DNA of 64,000 nt from Lachnospiraceae bacterium (GTDB lineage: Bacteria > Bacillota > Clostridia > Lachnospirales > Lachnospiraceae). Both the position numbers and the translations under genes were made by a program. Where the stretch lies: the NCBI GenBank assembly GCA_024403615.1, contig JAKSRM010000002.1, positions 62,001-126,000 of the forward strand, given 5' to 3'. Below are positions 51,256 to 61,900 of this stretch, piece after piece. How positions within the stretch are numbered: the first letter of the stretch is position 1; the number at the start of each line of letters is the position of its first letter. Below the pieces are notes generated by a model, which was not told the origin of the DNA, searched no databases, and saw only the letters and a program-made list of their open reading frames with translations.

Positions 51256-52671
51256 TTACTGAACCGTATAAACCTTAATGGTGTCCGTATTTCCAGCTGC
51301 TCCACCGATGGTACCGCCAGTTAAAACGACCTTGTCCCCAGGCTGCAGATTCAAAATTCTTACGGCTGCTTTCAGGCCTTCTTCAAACATAATATCCTGA
51401 GACTCATATTTTTCATTCAGTACCGGAGTTACGCCCCAACTCATGTTCAATCTTCTCCAAGCCTTTACATCGGTGGTGGTTCCAATGATATGAGCCGGAC
51501 AACGGAATCTGCTGACCAGACGAGCGGTCAGACCGGAAATGGAATTAACAACGATAGCCTTGGCGCCAACATCTACTGCCATAGAGCAGGTCGCATGGGA
51601 AATAGCATCTAAATTGCTGTTAATCTGATATTCGGTGCTTTCGAACCATTTTTCATAATCGATATGCTCTTCTGTATATTCAACGATGGAAGCCATGGTT
51701 TTTACGGCTTCTACCGGATGCTCGCCACTTGCGGTCTCTCCAGATAACATAACTAAAGAAGTTCCTTCATAAACTGCATTAGCAACATCAGAAGCTTCTG
51801 CTCGGGTCGGACGTGGATTGTGAATCATGGATTCTAACATTTCAGTCGCAGTTACGACTCTCTTGCCTCGAATTCTGCATTTGTTAGTCATTTCTTTTTG
51901 CAGAACCGGTACTTCTTTCAGCGGAATTTCTACACCTAAATCGCCTCTGGCAACCATAATTCCGTTAACTACTTCACAGATTTCATCAACATTCTTTACG
52001 CCATCTGGGTTTTCAATCTTAGCAATAATACCGATTCCAGAGCCCCCATTTTCATTCAGAAAGTTTCGAAGGTCTAAAGCATTCTGTTTTGTGGACATAA
52101 AAGACGCTGCAACGAAATCTACATCATTCTCAATACCGAATAAGATATCGGATTTGTCCTGCTCGCTTAAATATTCATGGCTCATGATCTTTCCAGGAAA
52201 ATTCATGCTCTTGCGGTCAGAAAGAATTCCTCCCTGAATGACAGAACAAATAATGTCATTTCCGGAAATTTCATCTACTTTAAGCTCTACCAGACCGTCA
52301 TTTACCAGAATCTGCTGGCCAGCTTCTAACTCCAGAGGAAGCTTCGCGTAATTTACACTAACTTTCGTCGCGTCGCCGTCAACCTCGTCAGCAGTAAGGA
52401 TGAACTTATCTCCCGTTTTTATTTCCACAGAGCCTTCTGCAAAAGTCTTTAACCGATATTCCGGTCCTTTGGTATCCAGCATAATCGGAAGGGGAAGTCC
52501 TAACTCTACTCTTACTTTTTTTAATCGTTTAATGGTCTCTAAATGGCTCTCATGGGTTCCATGAGAGAAGTTTAATCTGGCCGTATCCATGCCTGCCAGA
52601 CATAATTCTTTTAATATTTCTTCGCTATCGGAAGCAGGTCCGATGGTGCAAATGATTTTCGTCCTTCTCAT
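51256..52671 (-). CDS. pyk: Pyruvate kinase
   Basis: 471 residues, the short bacterial form without the extra C-terminal PEP-utiliser domain. MRRTKIICTIGPASDSEEIL, MLDTKGPEYR, and the active-site lysine region GIIAKIENPDGVKNVDEI, MVARGDLGVEIPL, then RPTRAEASDVANAVYEG. It makes pyruvate and ATP in glycolysis. AGGAGAAAA lies before the ATG. Confidence 0.97.
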   Translation of the reverse strand: MRRTKIICTIGPASDSEEILKELCLAGMDTARLNFSHGTHESHLETIKRLKKVRVELGLPLPIMLDTKGPEYRLKTFAEGSVEIKTGDKFILTADEVDGDATKVSVNYAKLPLELEAGQQILVNDGLVELKVDEISGNDIICSVIQGGILSDRKSMNFPGKIMSHEYLSEQDKSDILFGIENDVDFVAASFMSTKQNALDLRNFLNENGGSGIGIIAKIENPDGVKNVDEICEVVNGIMVARGDLGVEIPLKEVPVLQKEMTNKCRIRGKRVVTATEMLESMIHNPRPTRAEASDVANAVYEGTSLVMLSGETASGEHPVEAVKTMASIVEYTEEHIDYEKWFESTEYQINSNLDAISHATCSMAVDVGAKAIVVNSISGLTARLVSRFRCPAHIIGTTTDVKAWRRLNMSWGVTPVLNEKYESQDIMFEEGLKAAVRILNLQPGDKVVLTGGTIGGAAGNTDTIKVYTVQ

Positions 52672-52718
52672 TATTTTCTCCTAAAATCGGACATCAAAAA
52701 ACCGTCCAAAAATAAAAT

Positions 52719-52741
52719 ATTCAGGTATTACCTACCTGAAC
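52719..52741 (-). terminator. Hairpin after the ABC binding-protein gene
   Basis: TTCAGGTA / TACCTGAA (52720-52727 with 52733-52740), 5-nt loop, then a T-rich tract on the minus strand (ATATTTTATTTTT). Confidence 0.6.
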
Positions 52742-52784
52742 ATTTTACATTTTTTACAAGCGTTCGTCTATATTTACCGCTAAA

Positions 52785-54002
52785 TTATGATGGGAAAAAC
52801 GTAGCGATATCTATCTTTTGGTATCCTCCGAAACTTGCCGGACAAGAAAAGATTTTCTCTGCTAAGTCCTGTCTTAAAAACATTTCCGTAATTTCATTCA
52901 GTTTTTCTGTAAGATCAATATCTTCAAACTGTTCCGGATATACGCTCTTTGCTAAAAACCAGGTGTTCGCCAAAGCGATTTCATAGTTCGTATAGTAAGC
53001 GTTATAAGCCATCTGCAGATAAACTTCACCGTCTTTCCAAGCTTTCACCGTATCAAACAGCCGCACGTCTTCCTGATACAAAGGCTGGATATTTTTTACG
53101 GCTGCGCCATCGATAAACATCAGGTCCATATCACTGCCAAGAGAAATAAACTTCTCTTCTTCGATTGGCGTAACTCCCGGAGTTCCCAAGCCGGTAACTA
53201 CATTCTTAATATTGGCCACATCGAAAGATGCATATTGTTCCGAAGTCATTAAATGGTCTGTGGTTCCCCAGTTCCCAAGACCGCAAATATAAACGGAAGG
53301 TTTTTCTTCTTCTTTGATATCTGTCGTTCTTTCGGATATTTCCGCCTTTTCTTTCTCTACGAAAGAAATTAATTCTGCAGCCCGATCTTCTCTTCCCAAA
53401 AGCATTCCCAGAAGGTTCATGGAATCACAGAAGGCTGAATCAAATACGCCATCGGGACCGGCTTTTAAGGTTACAACCGGAATTCCTAACTGTGCCTGTA
53501 AGGCGTCTGCTTTTTCTACGTCTTCATATTCGGAAATCACCAAATCCGGATTGCAGGACAGTATTTTCTCTGCTTCTGCCGTTTGAGCGTTCGGTCCGCC
53601 TACACCGCAAGAAGGTAAGGTTTCAAAGATTTCTCCATATGCCATAACATAAGGTCTGGCCACAGAATCAAACATTTTCGGCCGATTGGTAAGGGATTCG
53701 TTATCGATGTCCTCTACGCCACAAAGAAGGCCGATATCACCAATATAGCTATACATTCGTAAGGCTCCAGCGCCGATGCAAACGATTCTTTGATAAGAGC
53801 CTGGGGCTACGGTCAGTTCACGACCGATTAAATCCGTAATTACCGTTTCCGCTGAACTATTTCCGTCAGCCGATTCCGAGGTTTCCGAAACCGGTTCCTC
53901 TTTGGAGCCTCCGCACGCGGTAAGACCGATGGATAAAACCAGTAACACCGTCAAGCAAAGCATCGTTTTCATTACGTTTTTTATTTTGTATTTTTTTATC
54001 AT
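52785..54002 (-). CDS. Iron/cobalamin-type ABC substrate-binding lipoprotein
   Basis: 405 residues. A lipoprotein signal with LTACGG, a Ser/Glu-rich linker, then the FepB/BtuF-type fold (DLIGRELTVAPGSYQRIVCI, NPDLVISEYEDVEKADALQA, VYICGLGNWGTTDHLMTSEQ). The substrate may be a siderophore, heme, cobalamin or a related chelate; an acetogen needs corrinoids, but the sequence does not decide. It starts directly at the end of the ATPase gene. Confidence 0.85.
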   Translation of the reverse strand: MIKKYKIKNVMKTMLCLTVLLVLSIGLTACGGSKEEPVSETSESADGNSSAETVITDLIGRELTVAPGSYQRIVCIGAGALRMYSYIGDIGLLCGVEDIDNESLTNRPKMFDSVARPYVMAYGEIFETLPSCGVGGPNAQTAEAEKILSCNPDLVISEYEDVEKADALQAQLGIPVVTLKAGPDGVFDSAFCDSMNLLGMLLGREDRAAELISFVEKEKAEISERTTDIKEEEKPSVYICGLGNWGTTDHLMTSEQYASFDVANIKNVVTGLGTPGVTPIEEEKFISLGSDMDLMFIDGAAVKNIQPLYQEDVRLFDTVKAWKDGEVYLQMAYNAYYTNYEIALANTWFLAKSVYPEQFEDIDLTEKLNEITEMFLRQDLAEKIFSCPASFGGYQKIDIATFFPS

Positions 54003-54770
54003 TTATCCAAATTCCTTCCCGGCAAGAATAATCTTCTTGCCGTCTACTTCTACAATATGCACGTCTACATCAAAAATATCTTTAATGATTTCCGGCGTAA
54101 ATACTTCGGTTCCGCCGGTATATTTTATTTTTCCATCTTTCATCAGGAAGAACCGGTCTCCCATATCCATAGCCTGGTTCAGGTCATGAAGAGAACTTAA
54201 AATACTGATTCCTTTTGCCGCAGAAAGCTTTTTCGCTTCGCTGATAATCAACTGCTCATTGGCTAAATCCAAATTTCCCGTCGGCTCATCTAAGACTAAA
54301 AGATCCGGTCTTTGGGCCATGGCTCTGGCGATAGCGATTTTTTGCTTTTCTCCACCGGAAAGTTCCTCTGCATTTCGGTCTGCATATTCTTCCAGTCCCA
54401 TTTCGCTTAAGATTTCTTCTACTATATCCATGTCTTCTTTACCGGCCCTGGTTCCGAAAGAAGAAACCCTGGACATTAATACGGCATCAAAAACGCTTAA
54501 CTGACCGAAATGGATATGTTGCGGAACATAAGCAATTATCTCTGCCCGTTTCTGCGGAGACATAGCTCCCAAATCTTCTCCTTGGAACAGCATTTTTCCG
54601 GATAAGGGCTTGTTAATTCCTAATAAATTGGAGAACAAAGTGGTCTTTCCAGAACCATTTCGTCCCAAAACGATTCCAATTTCTCCAGCCTTCAGTTCCA
54701 AAGAAACGCCGTCTAAAACATTCTTGCCATTTTTCTTATAACGAAAAGTGAGGTCTTCTATTTTCAGCAT
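54003..54770 (-). CDS. ABC transporter ATPase (FecE/BtuD type)
   Basis: 255 residues. Walker A GRNGSGKTTLFSNLLG, Q-loop AYVPQHIHFGQLSVFDAVLM, signature ELSGGEKQKIAIARAMAQRP, Walker B LLVLDEPTGNLD and the H-loop SSLHDLNQAMDMG. It powers the importer with the permease (7-bp overlap) and the lipoprotein. Confidence 0.95.
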   Translation of the reverse strand: MLKIEDLTFRYKKNGKNVLDGVSLELKAGEIGIVLGRNGSGKTTLFSNLLGINKPLSGKMLFQGEDLGAMSPQKRAEIIAYVPQHIHFGQLSVFDAVLMSRVSSFGTRAGKEDMDIVEEILSEMGLEEYADRNAEELSGGEKQKIAIARAMAQRPDLLVLDEPTGNLDLANEQLIISEAKKLSAAKGISILSSLHDLNQAMDMGDRFFLMKDGKIKYTGGTEVFTPEIIKDIFDVDVHIVEVDGKKIILAGKEFG

Positions 54771-55825
54771 GCGCTTCCCTCCTTTTTCGAAAAGATAATG
54801 GCTACGAAGAACGGAGCTCCGATTAAAGAAGTAATCGCTCCTACCGGAAGGGCGGAACCGCTACCGATGCTGCGGGATAACGTATCTGCTGCCAGTAACA
54901 ACAGACTTCCCAAAAGGGCGGTTGCCGGTAAGGAGTAAGAGTGCTGTGCTCCTAAAATCCGTTTTGCAATGTGCGGGCAGATAATACCCACAAATCCTAT
55001 AACTCCTAAGAAAGAAACGCATACAGCGGTAATTATGGACGCCAAAAGCAATGATATGAAACGTAAACGCTCTACATTAACGCCTACACTCTTTGCGGCC
55101 GCATCCCCTGCCAAAATCGCATTATATTTCCAAGCCATGAGTTGGAAATATACGATGCCGATAACAACTACCACCAGCATAATCAAGTCCGTTTTATAGG
55201 TTGCTCTGCCTAAATCACCGAAATTCCAGATAACGGCTGCAGAAAGTCCTACATCCGTCGCATAGAACTGCAAGATGGTGGTGGCAGCGGTCCAAATGGC
55301 TCCGATTGCAATACCCGCTAATACCACTACGCCCGGTGAAAAGGTCCGTACCTTGCATAAACCTAAAATCAACAAAATGGAAGCCACCGAGAAAATAAAC
55401 GCCATCAAAGATGTGGCAAAAGGATTGGCCCCTGCTGCCATGTTCTGTGGATTATTTCCTGTAGATAAAAAGCCACCAGAAAATACGATAATCGAAAGGT
55501 TTGCGCCAAATACTGCAGCATTGGAAACGCCTAACGTAGACGGAGAGGCCATAGAGTTGTTCAAATTGGTCTGCATAATCAGGCCGGAAGAAGAAAGGCC
55601 GGCACCTGCAATAATCGCAGCCAGAACTCGTGGAATACGGATGTTTTGGATAATACGAACCGCTGCGTCAGTTCCTTTTCCAAACAGCGCCTGAAAGCCT
55701 TCTGCAAGGGTCATATTGGAAGAACCTATAAAAATGCAGACAATAGCCATTACAACGACTGCTACCGCAATCCCTGCAATAATCCATTTCTTTCTGGAAT
55801 TTTTCTTCTGGATTTTTGAGTTCAT
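54764..55825 (-). CDS. ABC transporter permease (FecCD/BtuC type)
   Basis: 353 residues from ATG 55825, with about ten membrane helices. Typical stretches: IRIPRVLAAIIAGAGLSSSG, MQTNLNNSMASPSTLGVSNA, FLGVIGFVGIICPHIAKRIL. The ATG is chosen because GGTGGGGG lies just upstream; the GTG at 55837 lies within that site. First gene of the operon, behind a structured leader. Confidence 0.9.
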   Translation of the reverse strand: MNSKIQKKNSRKKWIIAGIAVAVVVMAIVCIFIGSSNMTLAEGFQALFGKGTDAAVRIIQNIRIPRVLAAIIAGAGLSSSGLIMQTNLNNSMASPSTLGVSNAAVFGANLSIIVFSGGFLSTGNNPQNMAAGANPFATSLMAFIFSVASILLILGLCKVRTFSPGVVVLAGIAIGAIWTAATTILQFYATDVGLSAAVIWNFGDLGRATYKTDLIMLVVVVIGIVYFQLMAWKYNAILAGDAAAKSVGVNVERLRFISLLLASIITAVCVSFLGVIGFVGIICPHIAKRILGAQHSYSLPATALLGSLLLLAADTLSRSIGSGSALPVGAITSLIGAPFFVAIIFSKKEGSAC

Positions 55826-55830
55826 CTTTT

Positions 55831-55891
55831 CCCCCACCTATATGGTTTGATTCTAAACTCCCAGGGGATGGATTTTAAGCCCCGTGGGGGG
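55831..55891 (-). promoter_or_regulatory. Structured leader that can mask the permease ribosome site
   Basis: On the minus strand CCCCCAC (55884-55890) is complementary over 7 bp to GTGGGGG (55831-55837), which is the Shine-Dalgarno of the permease gene. Inside this helix GGGG (55880-55883) pairs with CCCC (55864-55867), and GTTT / AAAC makes a third helix (about 55845-55858). This resembles a translational RNA switch; no known class is recognised. Confidence 0.5.
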
Positions 55892-55937
55892 ATAAAAATA
55901 TGTTCTTTTTTTCAGACAATGCTCGCCGCTGACAATA

Positions 55938-55967
55938 CAAAAACGGCGGAGCCTTTCGGTCCCGCCG
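55938..55967 (-). terminator. Terminator of the giant surface-protein gene
   Basis: CGGCGGGACC / GGCTCCGCCG (55958-55967 with 55944-55953) around a GAAA tetraloop, with one wobble pair and one mismatch, then TTTTTG on the minus strand. Confidence 0.85.
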
Positions 55968-55991
55968 CCTTCTTCGTAATTAACTTACGAA

Positions 55992-58900
55992 TTACTTATT
56001 GCGTTTTTTACGTCTCATTGAGAACAGTCCAGCTGTTGTTCCAAGTGTTAAGGAAGCTAACATCGTTACTACCCAAAGTGCTGGGTTGCTTCCGTCACCA
56101 GTCTTAACATCTTCATCCAGAGTATTTCTGATTGTAATGATTACTGTTTCAGCCTCTCTTGGCTCCTCAGGTTCTTCTGGATCTTCTGGAACGATAGGTT
56201 CTTCTGGATCCATAGTTGCCGTCAAGATTGGAACCTCTGGTACTTCTGGCACCTCAGGATCTTCTGGCTCAATGCTTGGTTCTGGAGCAACATAATCTAA
56301 CTCAACAGTTGCATCAGCTGCTCTCTTAACTTCGCCTGCGTCTGTAATGTAAGCTACGTGGTAATCCTTTGGAACTTCCTCTTCTACGTAGTATACAGAC
56401 TTGGTGTCTTCGTCAGAAGGATCATCTGTGAATACTGGAAGGTTATCCCATTCGTACTCCCACTTCTTACCGTTTTCAACGATTTCAACTGGATCGCCGT
56501 ATGGCTTGCCATCGCGGTACAGCTGAATCTTGATCTTAGTAGGTCTACGTTCGTAGAGATCGTCTTCATCCTGCCACTCTTTGGTTACTTTCAGTTTACC
56601 AGTTGGAAGAACGTTTTCAGCTACAGCGCCCCATCCAATGAAGCTGCCTTCATCATCGAATAATTCTTCGGTTACAACAGTTCCGTTGTATGCGCCTACG
56701 TTGTTGGTGCCGGTCCATGTAAGTCGACCACGAATCATGGTTGAACCATCATCACCTACCAGGAAGTCACCTACTGCAACTTCAGCTACGGTTCCATCTT
56801 CGTATTCGATGAATGCTTCGGATACTCTGTAGTAAGCAAACAGTTCACCTGCGAGCTGAAGATCTGTAATGGTTGCAGCCCAACCAGTTTCTTCTGTTAC
56901 GGTAATGTATCCATCAACTACGGTCTCACCATCTGGAGTATTGACTGGCTCCCAAATGTCGATATATAAGCCAGTTTCTTCATCTTCTTCAACCTTTGTT
57001 GCTTTCTCAATGTAGAAGGTTACTTTTGCAGGACGTGCCAGCTGTGCCCATTCATCTTCGTCACCAGTCCAGATCTTCTGAACGGTAAGTTCGGTTACAT
57101 CATAGGTGTTGGTGATGTCCTGAGTAATTGGCTCAAGGTTGCCTTCTTCGTCCTCTGTAAATACGCTACCGTTTTCACTACCATAAGTGATTGTGTAATT
57201 ACCATATTTACCAGGTTGCAGAATTTTCTTGCCTTCTTCATTGGTCTCAACTACTTTGTAGATAACTGGTGTTGGGTCTTCGTCCCAATCTAAGTTAACT
57301 ACCTTAGGAAGGTCTTCCCATGTTGCAGACTGAACGTTTACAATCTTGCCTTCTTCATCATACTCAACTTCAAGTTTCTGAGTTGTTTCAGAAGTTGTGT
57401 GAACGTCGCCATCATCGTAAAGGTCGCCTTCGATTTCCGGATCATCGGTAATCAGTTCGTCCTTCGTTACAGGAGCCCAAGCTTCCTCATCACTTGTTCT
57501 ATACATCAGAGTCAGATAAATCTCTTCTCTCTCATCATAGAAGTTATCGTAGTCTTCCCAATACTTGATTGCAGTGATGTCGCCCTTATTTGGATAGTGG
57601 ATGTTGGAAATATCAATAGCACCCTTTCCGTTAGACGGATCAATAGATACGGTCTTCGGAGCAGTTGTTGTGTATGTTCCAACGGTCTCGCCATCCAGAA
57701 TTTCTTCGATGGTGTATACAGAAGGTTCTGTATCACTGCCATTCTTGTAGGTTGGCAGGTTCTCCCATGTAACGACATTCTGTGTCTCTGTTGTAATTAC
57801 TCCTGTAGCAATTAAGTATGCTGCCTTGTCTTCTTCTGCAACATCGGTTGGCATATCTCTGTAAAGATTGAGTACAAGACCCTGTCTCAGGTTATCTCTG
57901 TTCTCTTCATCTTTCCAGTTCTTTACTACAGAGAGATATGTTGTTGACAGTTTATTTGTAAGTTCTGTTTGGTAAGTTGTTTCGCCACCCTCTGTTGTAG
58001 GTGTTGTTGCGGAGGTGTAATCGAAGTTGCCGATTTCGCCTTCGGTTGCGTAAACTACTGCACCAGTAGGATCCTTAACTTCTACTGTCTTGTCGCCCCA
58101 TGTCATAGATACTTCTACTACACGGTACTTGTAATTGTTTCTAAGTCCTTTACTGAATTCAGCGGACCAGTTGTTGTTTTCAGTCAGGGTTGCTGTTCCG
58201 TAATATGGTACGTTAGTCCATGTCTGTCCATTGTCAGCGCTGTACTGAAGCTGTACTTCAATGCTATCTGGCAGAACCTCTTTGTAGGTATCCAGGATGT
58301 CTTCGCTAAGATCCCAATTCTTATGAACTTTAACCTTAGAAGGTTTATCCAGTGTGTTCTTAATATCTACATGAGAAGCAGTTTCTTCTGTATCAACGGT
58401 TACAGCATTGCTGTCGGTTACTACATAACCTGGATGATCTTTTTCAACTACTCTGTACTGAACCTTTGTGCTTACGCCATTTACAAGAACATATGCGGAA
58501 AGGTCCTTCCATTCGTCTTTCGACCATGTATTTGATTTAGCATTTCCGGTTAAGGTCTGCTCGTTAGCGCTTGCGGAGAAGATCTTCGTGCCATCATCAG
58601 CATTGCCTTCTGGTCTGTCAGCGATCTTCTTGTTTTCAATAACGATGCTGTTGCTTGCATTTGCATCAACCCAAGTCTGTCCACCGTCAACGCTGTACTG
58701 GAGAAGCAGCTGAATGCTTGCATCACGGAGTCCGTAATAGTTTGTATTGTCATCCCAGTACTTGGTTACGTCGAAGGAAAGAACTTCTGGAACATGAGTA
58801 TTATCAATCGTAATCTGCTTAGAAGCTGTTGCATCAAGTTCTGTCTTAGCGCCTGCTGCTGTAGTTGTAGGAGTTCCACTTCCTAAGGTGTAGGTTGTGT

Positions 58901-61900
58901 CATATTTCTCATCAACTACTGGTTTTTCGCTCAGGTCTTCTTCTACGTAGTAGGTAGCCTTAGTTCCATCAATTGTATAAATTGGAAGGTTCTTCCACTC
59001 ATGGCTCCATGCCCGGCTATTTAATACTACGGTATCAATTACCTTATCGCTTGTCTTGCCGAGTACAGATTCATTTCTGTGAAGTTTTACTTTAATTTCA
59101 TCACGGAATCCGTCACGGTTATTTGCATCAATCCACTCTTTCTGTACGTCGATTTCGCCGGTTTCCAGAGTGTTCTTAGCAGCTGCTGTCCATAAAGCTT
59201 TTTCAACATTGTATGATACATCTACCTTAGCAGTATATGCACCAACTTTGCCGTCTGGAGTCCAGGTGCTTCCATTGTCCTTGGTTGTGAAGGAACCTTC
59301 GTCTGCATAAACCTTGTTACCATCGAAGGTGATGTATGCTTCAGATACTCTGATTTCATAGTTGAAAGGAATCTTCTCAACTTTTGCACTCCAGTTGCCA
59401 TCTGCCTTCACAGTAATCTGACCCATCTTGATCTGTCCATCCTTAGAATTAAAGGCCTCAAATTCATCGGTAGATCCTTTAATCTTGTACTCAACCAGGA
59501 AGGTTACGGACTGTGGACGAACCAGCTGTTTCCAGGTATCATCGCCTTCCCAAACTTTAGTAAGTTCAAGGCTATTCTCCTGCATGGTGTTGGTTACTGT
59601 CTGATTCAGTTCAGAAACTTCTTCGGTAAATGTTTCACCATTTACATCGTAGCTGTAGCTTACCATGTAGTTATCGTAAGCTGGGCTTGTTAAGATGTTT
59701 CCATCTTCATCCGTTTCTACTACTCTGTAGTAAACAGCAGTTCCTTCATTTGTGAAGTATGGAACGTTCTCCCATACAGCAACTTTCTTCTGTTCAGCTG
59801 TCTTAGCAGCTACATCGATTTCCTGAACAATTGCGCTTGTTGTATAAACGCCATCGTCTGGATAATTCTTGTTGTCTTTCTTAACAACATCTGCCCAGGT
59901 ATCGGTTCCATCTACTCTGTACTGAAGTTTGAAGTAAATGGTTCCTGGTCTTGTGTTGTAATAGTTTTCAACATCGTTCCACAATTTAGAAGCATTAACT
60001 TTTCCAAGTTTTGGCTCGTAGTGGTTCGTTACTGTAATCTGTGCATCGTCTGCATCTGCTGCTGCGTTTACAGTAGCTTTCGTGTAGTCGGTGTTCTTAT
60101 CGCCGGTACCTACAGAATAATAGGTTGTGTAGGTCTGGCCATCTTTCCATGTAGCAGTTTCTTTTACAGTGTATACAGATTTGTATGCATCAGTATGGCT
60201 TGTAGCATCATCTCTGTACAGAGGAACGTTGTTCCAGGTATGTTTGATTTCGTCTGCCCACTTGCCATCGGTTCCAGCAGTTAATGTAACAGCTGTACCA
60301 TATGCTGCACCGTCTCTGTAAAGCTGGAATGCAATGCTTGACAGTCTGGAGTTATCTCTGTTGTCTTCATCATCCCAAATCTTTTCTGCAGAAACATTAC
60401 CTACGGACAGGCTGTTAACAGCAGTTGCTGCGAATCCGCCATCATCAGAAGCAGTTTCAACCTTACTGTCTGTATTACCGAAGGAACCTGCGCTATTAAT
60501 AATATAGGTAGTTCCATCTTCTGCAAACTGTCCGCTTACAGTTACTGTCTTAGTTCCGAATGTTACTTCAACTTCGGATACACGGTAGCTGTAGTTGTTA
60601 CCATCTGCATCCACTTTAGCCAGGCCCTCAAAGAGAACTTCTGTCCATTTCAGGATGTCTTCGGTAGGTTTATTAATTGTTACTTTTCCGTAGTCATCAG
60701 TCTTTCCGGTTACCTCAGTCTTCTCTCCTGCTACAACTTCTGTGTAGTTGTAGTTGGAAAGAGCCTTCCATGTTGCTACAGCGCCGTCTTCATCTTCAAC
60801 GCCATATTCAACCTTAAAGGTGATGGAATCTGGAAGTACTAGTTCTTCATCTGCACCATTCAGAGCCCAATCCTTGTGGATGCTTAATGTTGTTGAATCC
60901 ATAGTATTCGTTACTGTGGTCTCAACTGGTTCTGAAGCATCTTTAACAAGTTCCACACCATCTGCAGTAAATGAATACTTGATAGTGAATCCGTCTACGG
61001 AATCCTCTACTACTCGGTACTGAACTTTCGTCTGTTCATTATCGAAGTATACTGGCAGGTTATTCCACTGTGCATAGTTCCAATTCTCCGTTGAAGAGAA
61101 ATATTCAATGGTCTGTTTTGGATTTGATGTAGTATAAATGCCCTCGTTGGTGTATGGAACAGTATCCTGTTTTGTAATGTCTGTCCATACGCCCTGTGCG
61201 TTCTTGTACTGAAGTTTTACAGTTACGCTGTCAGGAACGACCTGTTTGTACCAGTATTCCGGAACATCCCACTCTTTTTCAGCTGTAATGCTGCCTTTTG
61301 CAGGGTTATGTCTGTTGTTAATGTTCAGAGTCAGTTTGCCTCCGGACATAACACCACTCTGTGGGCTGTAGCTTACTGTATATTCTCCAGCTTTACCGTC
61401 AGTTACTACGGTGTTACCGATCTTAATTTCTTCTACCTTATAGGTTGCTGGATTACCATTATGATCTTTTGAAGGAATATTCTTCCATGTATAGCTCAAT
61501 CCGGTATTCGATGTTAAGTTACCTGTAAGGACTGCTTCCAGAGTCTTGTTTACGTTAACTCCGGTTAATTTAACGGTGATTGCATCTCTTAACTGATCAC
61601 GATTGTTTTCATCGTTCCAAGCCTTCTGAACTTTAATCTCACCACTTTCGTAGGTATTGGTCAAAGTGAAGGATGGTTTTGTTGCTGGATCCGTCCAAGT
61701 TGCTGGATCGCTATCCGTTACAGTTAAGTTGCCAATCGTTGTGTTATTTCTTGTTACTGTTCCGCTAGCATAAGTTGCAGATAACTCGATTACTCTGTAC
61801 TTAATTGCAACTCCTGTTGCTGTAGATTTTGGTAATTTAGCAGCAACTTCTTTGCCAGCATAATCATTTAAGGTATTAAATGTGAAATGACCTGCGTCTT

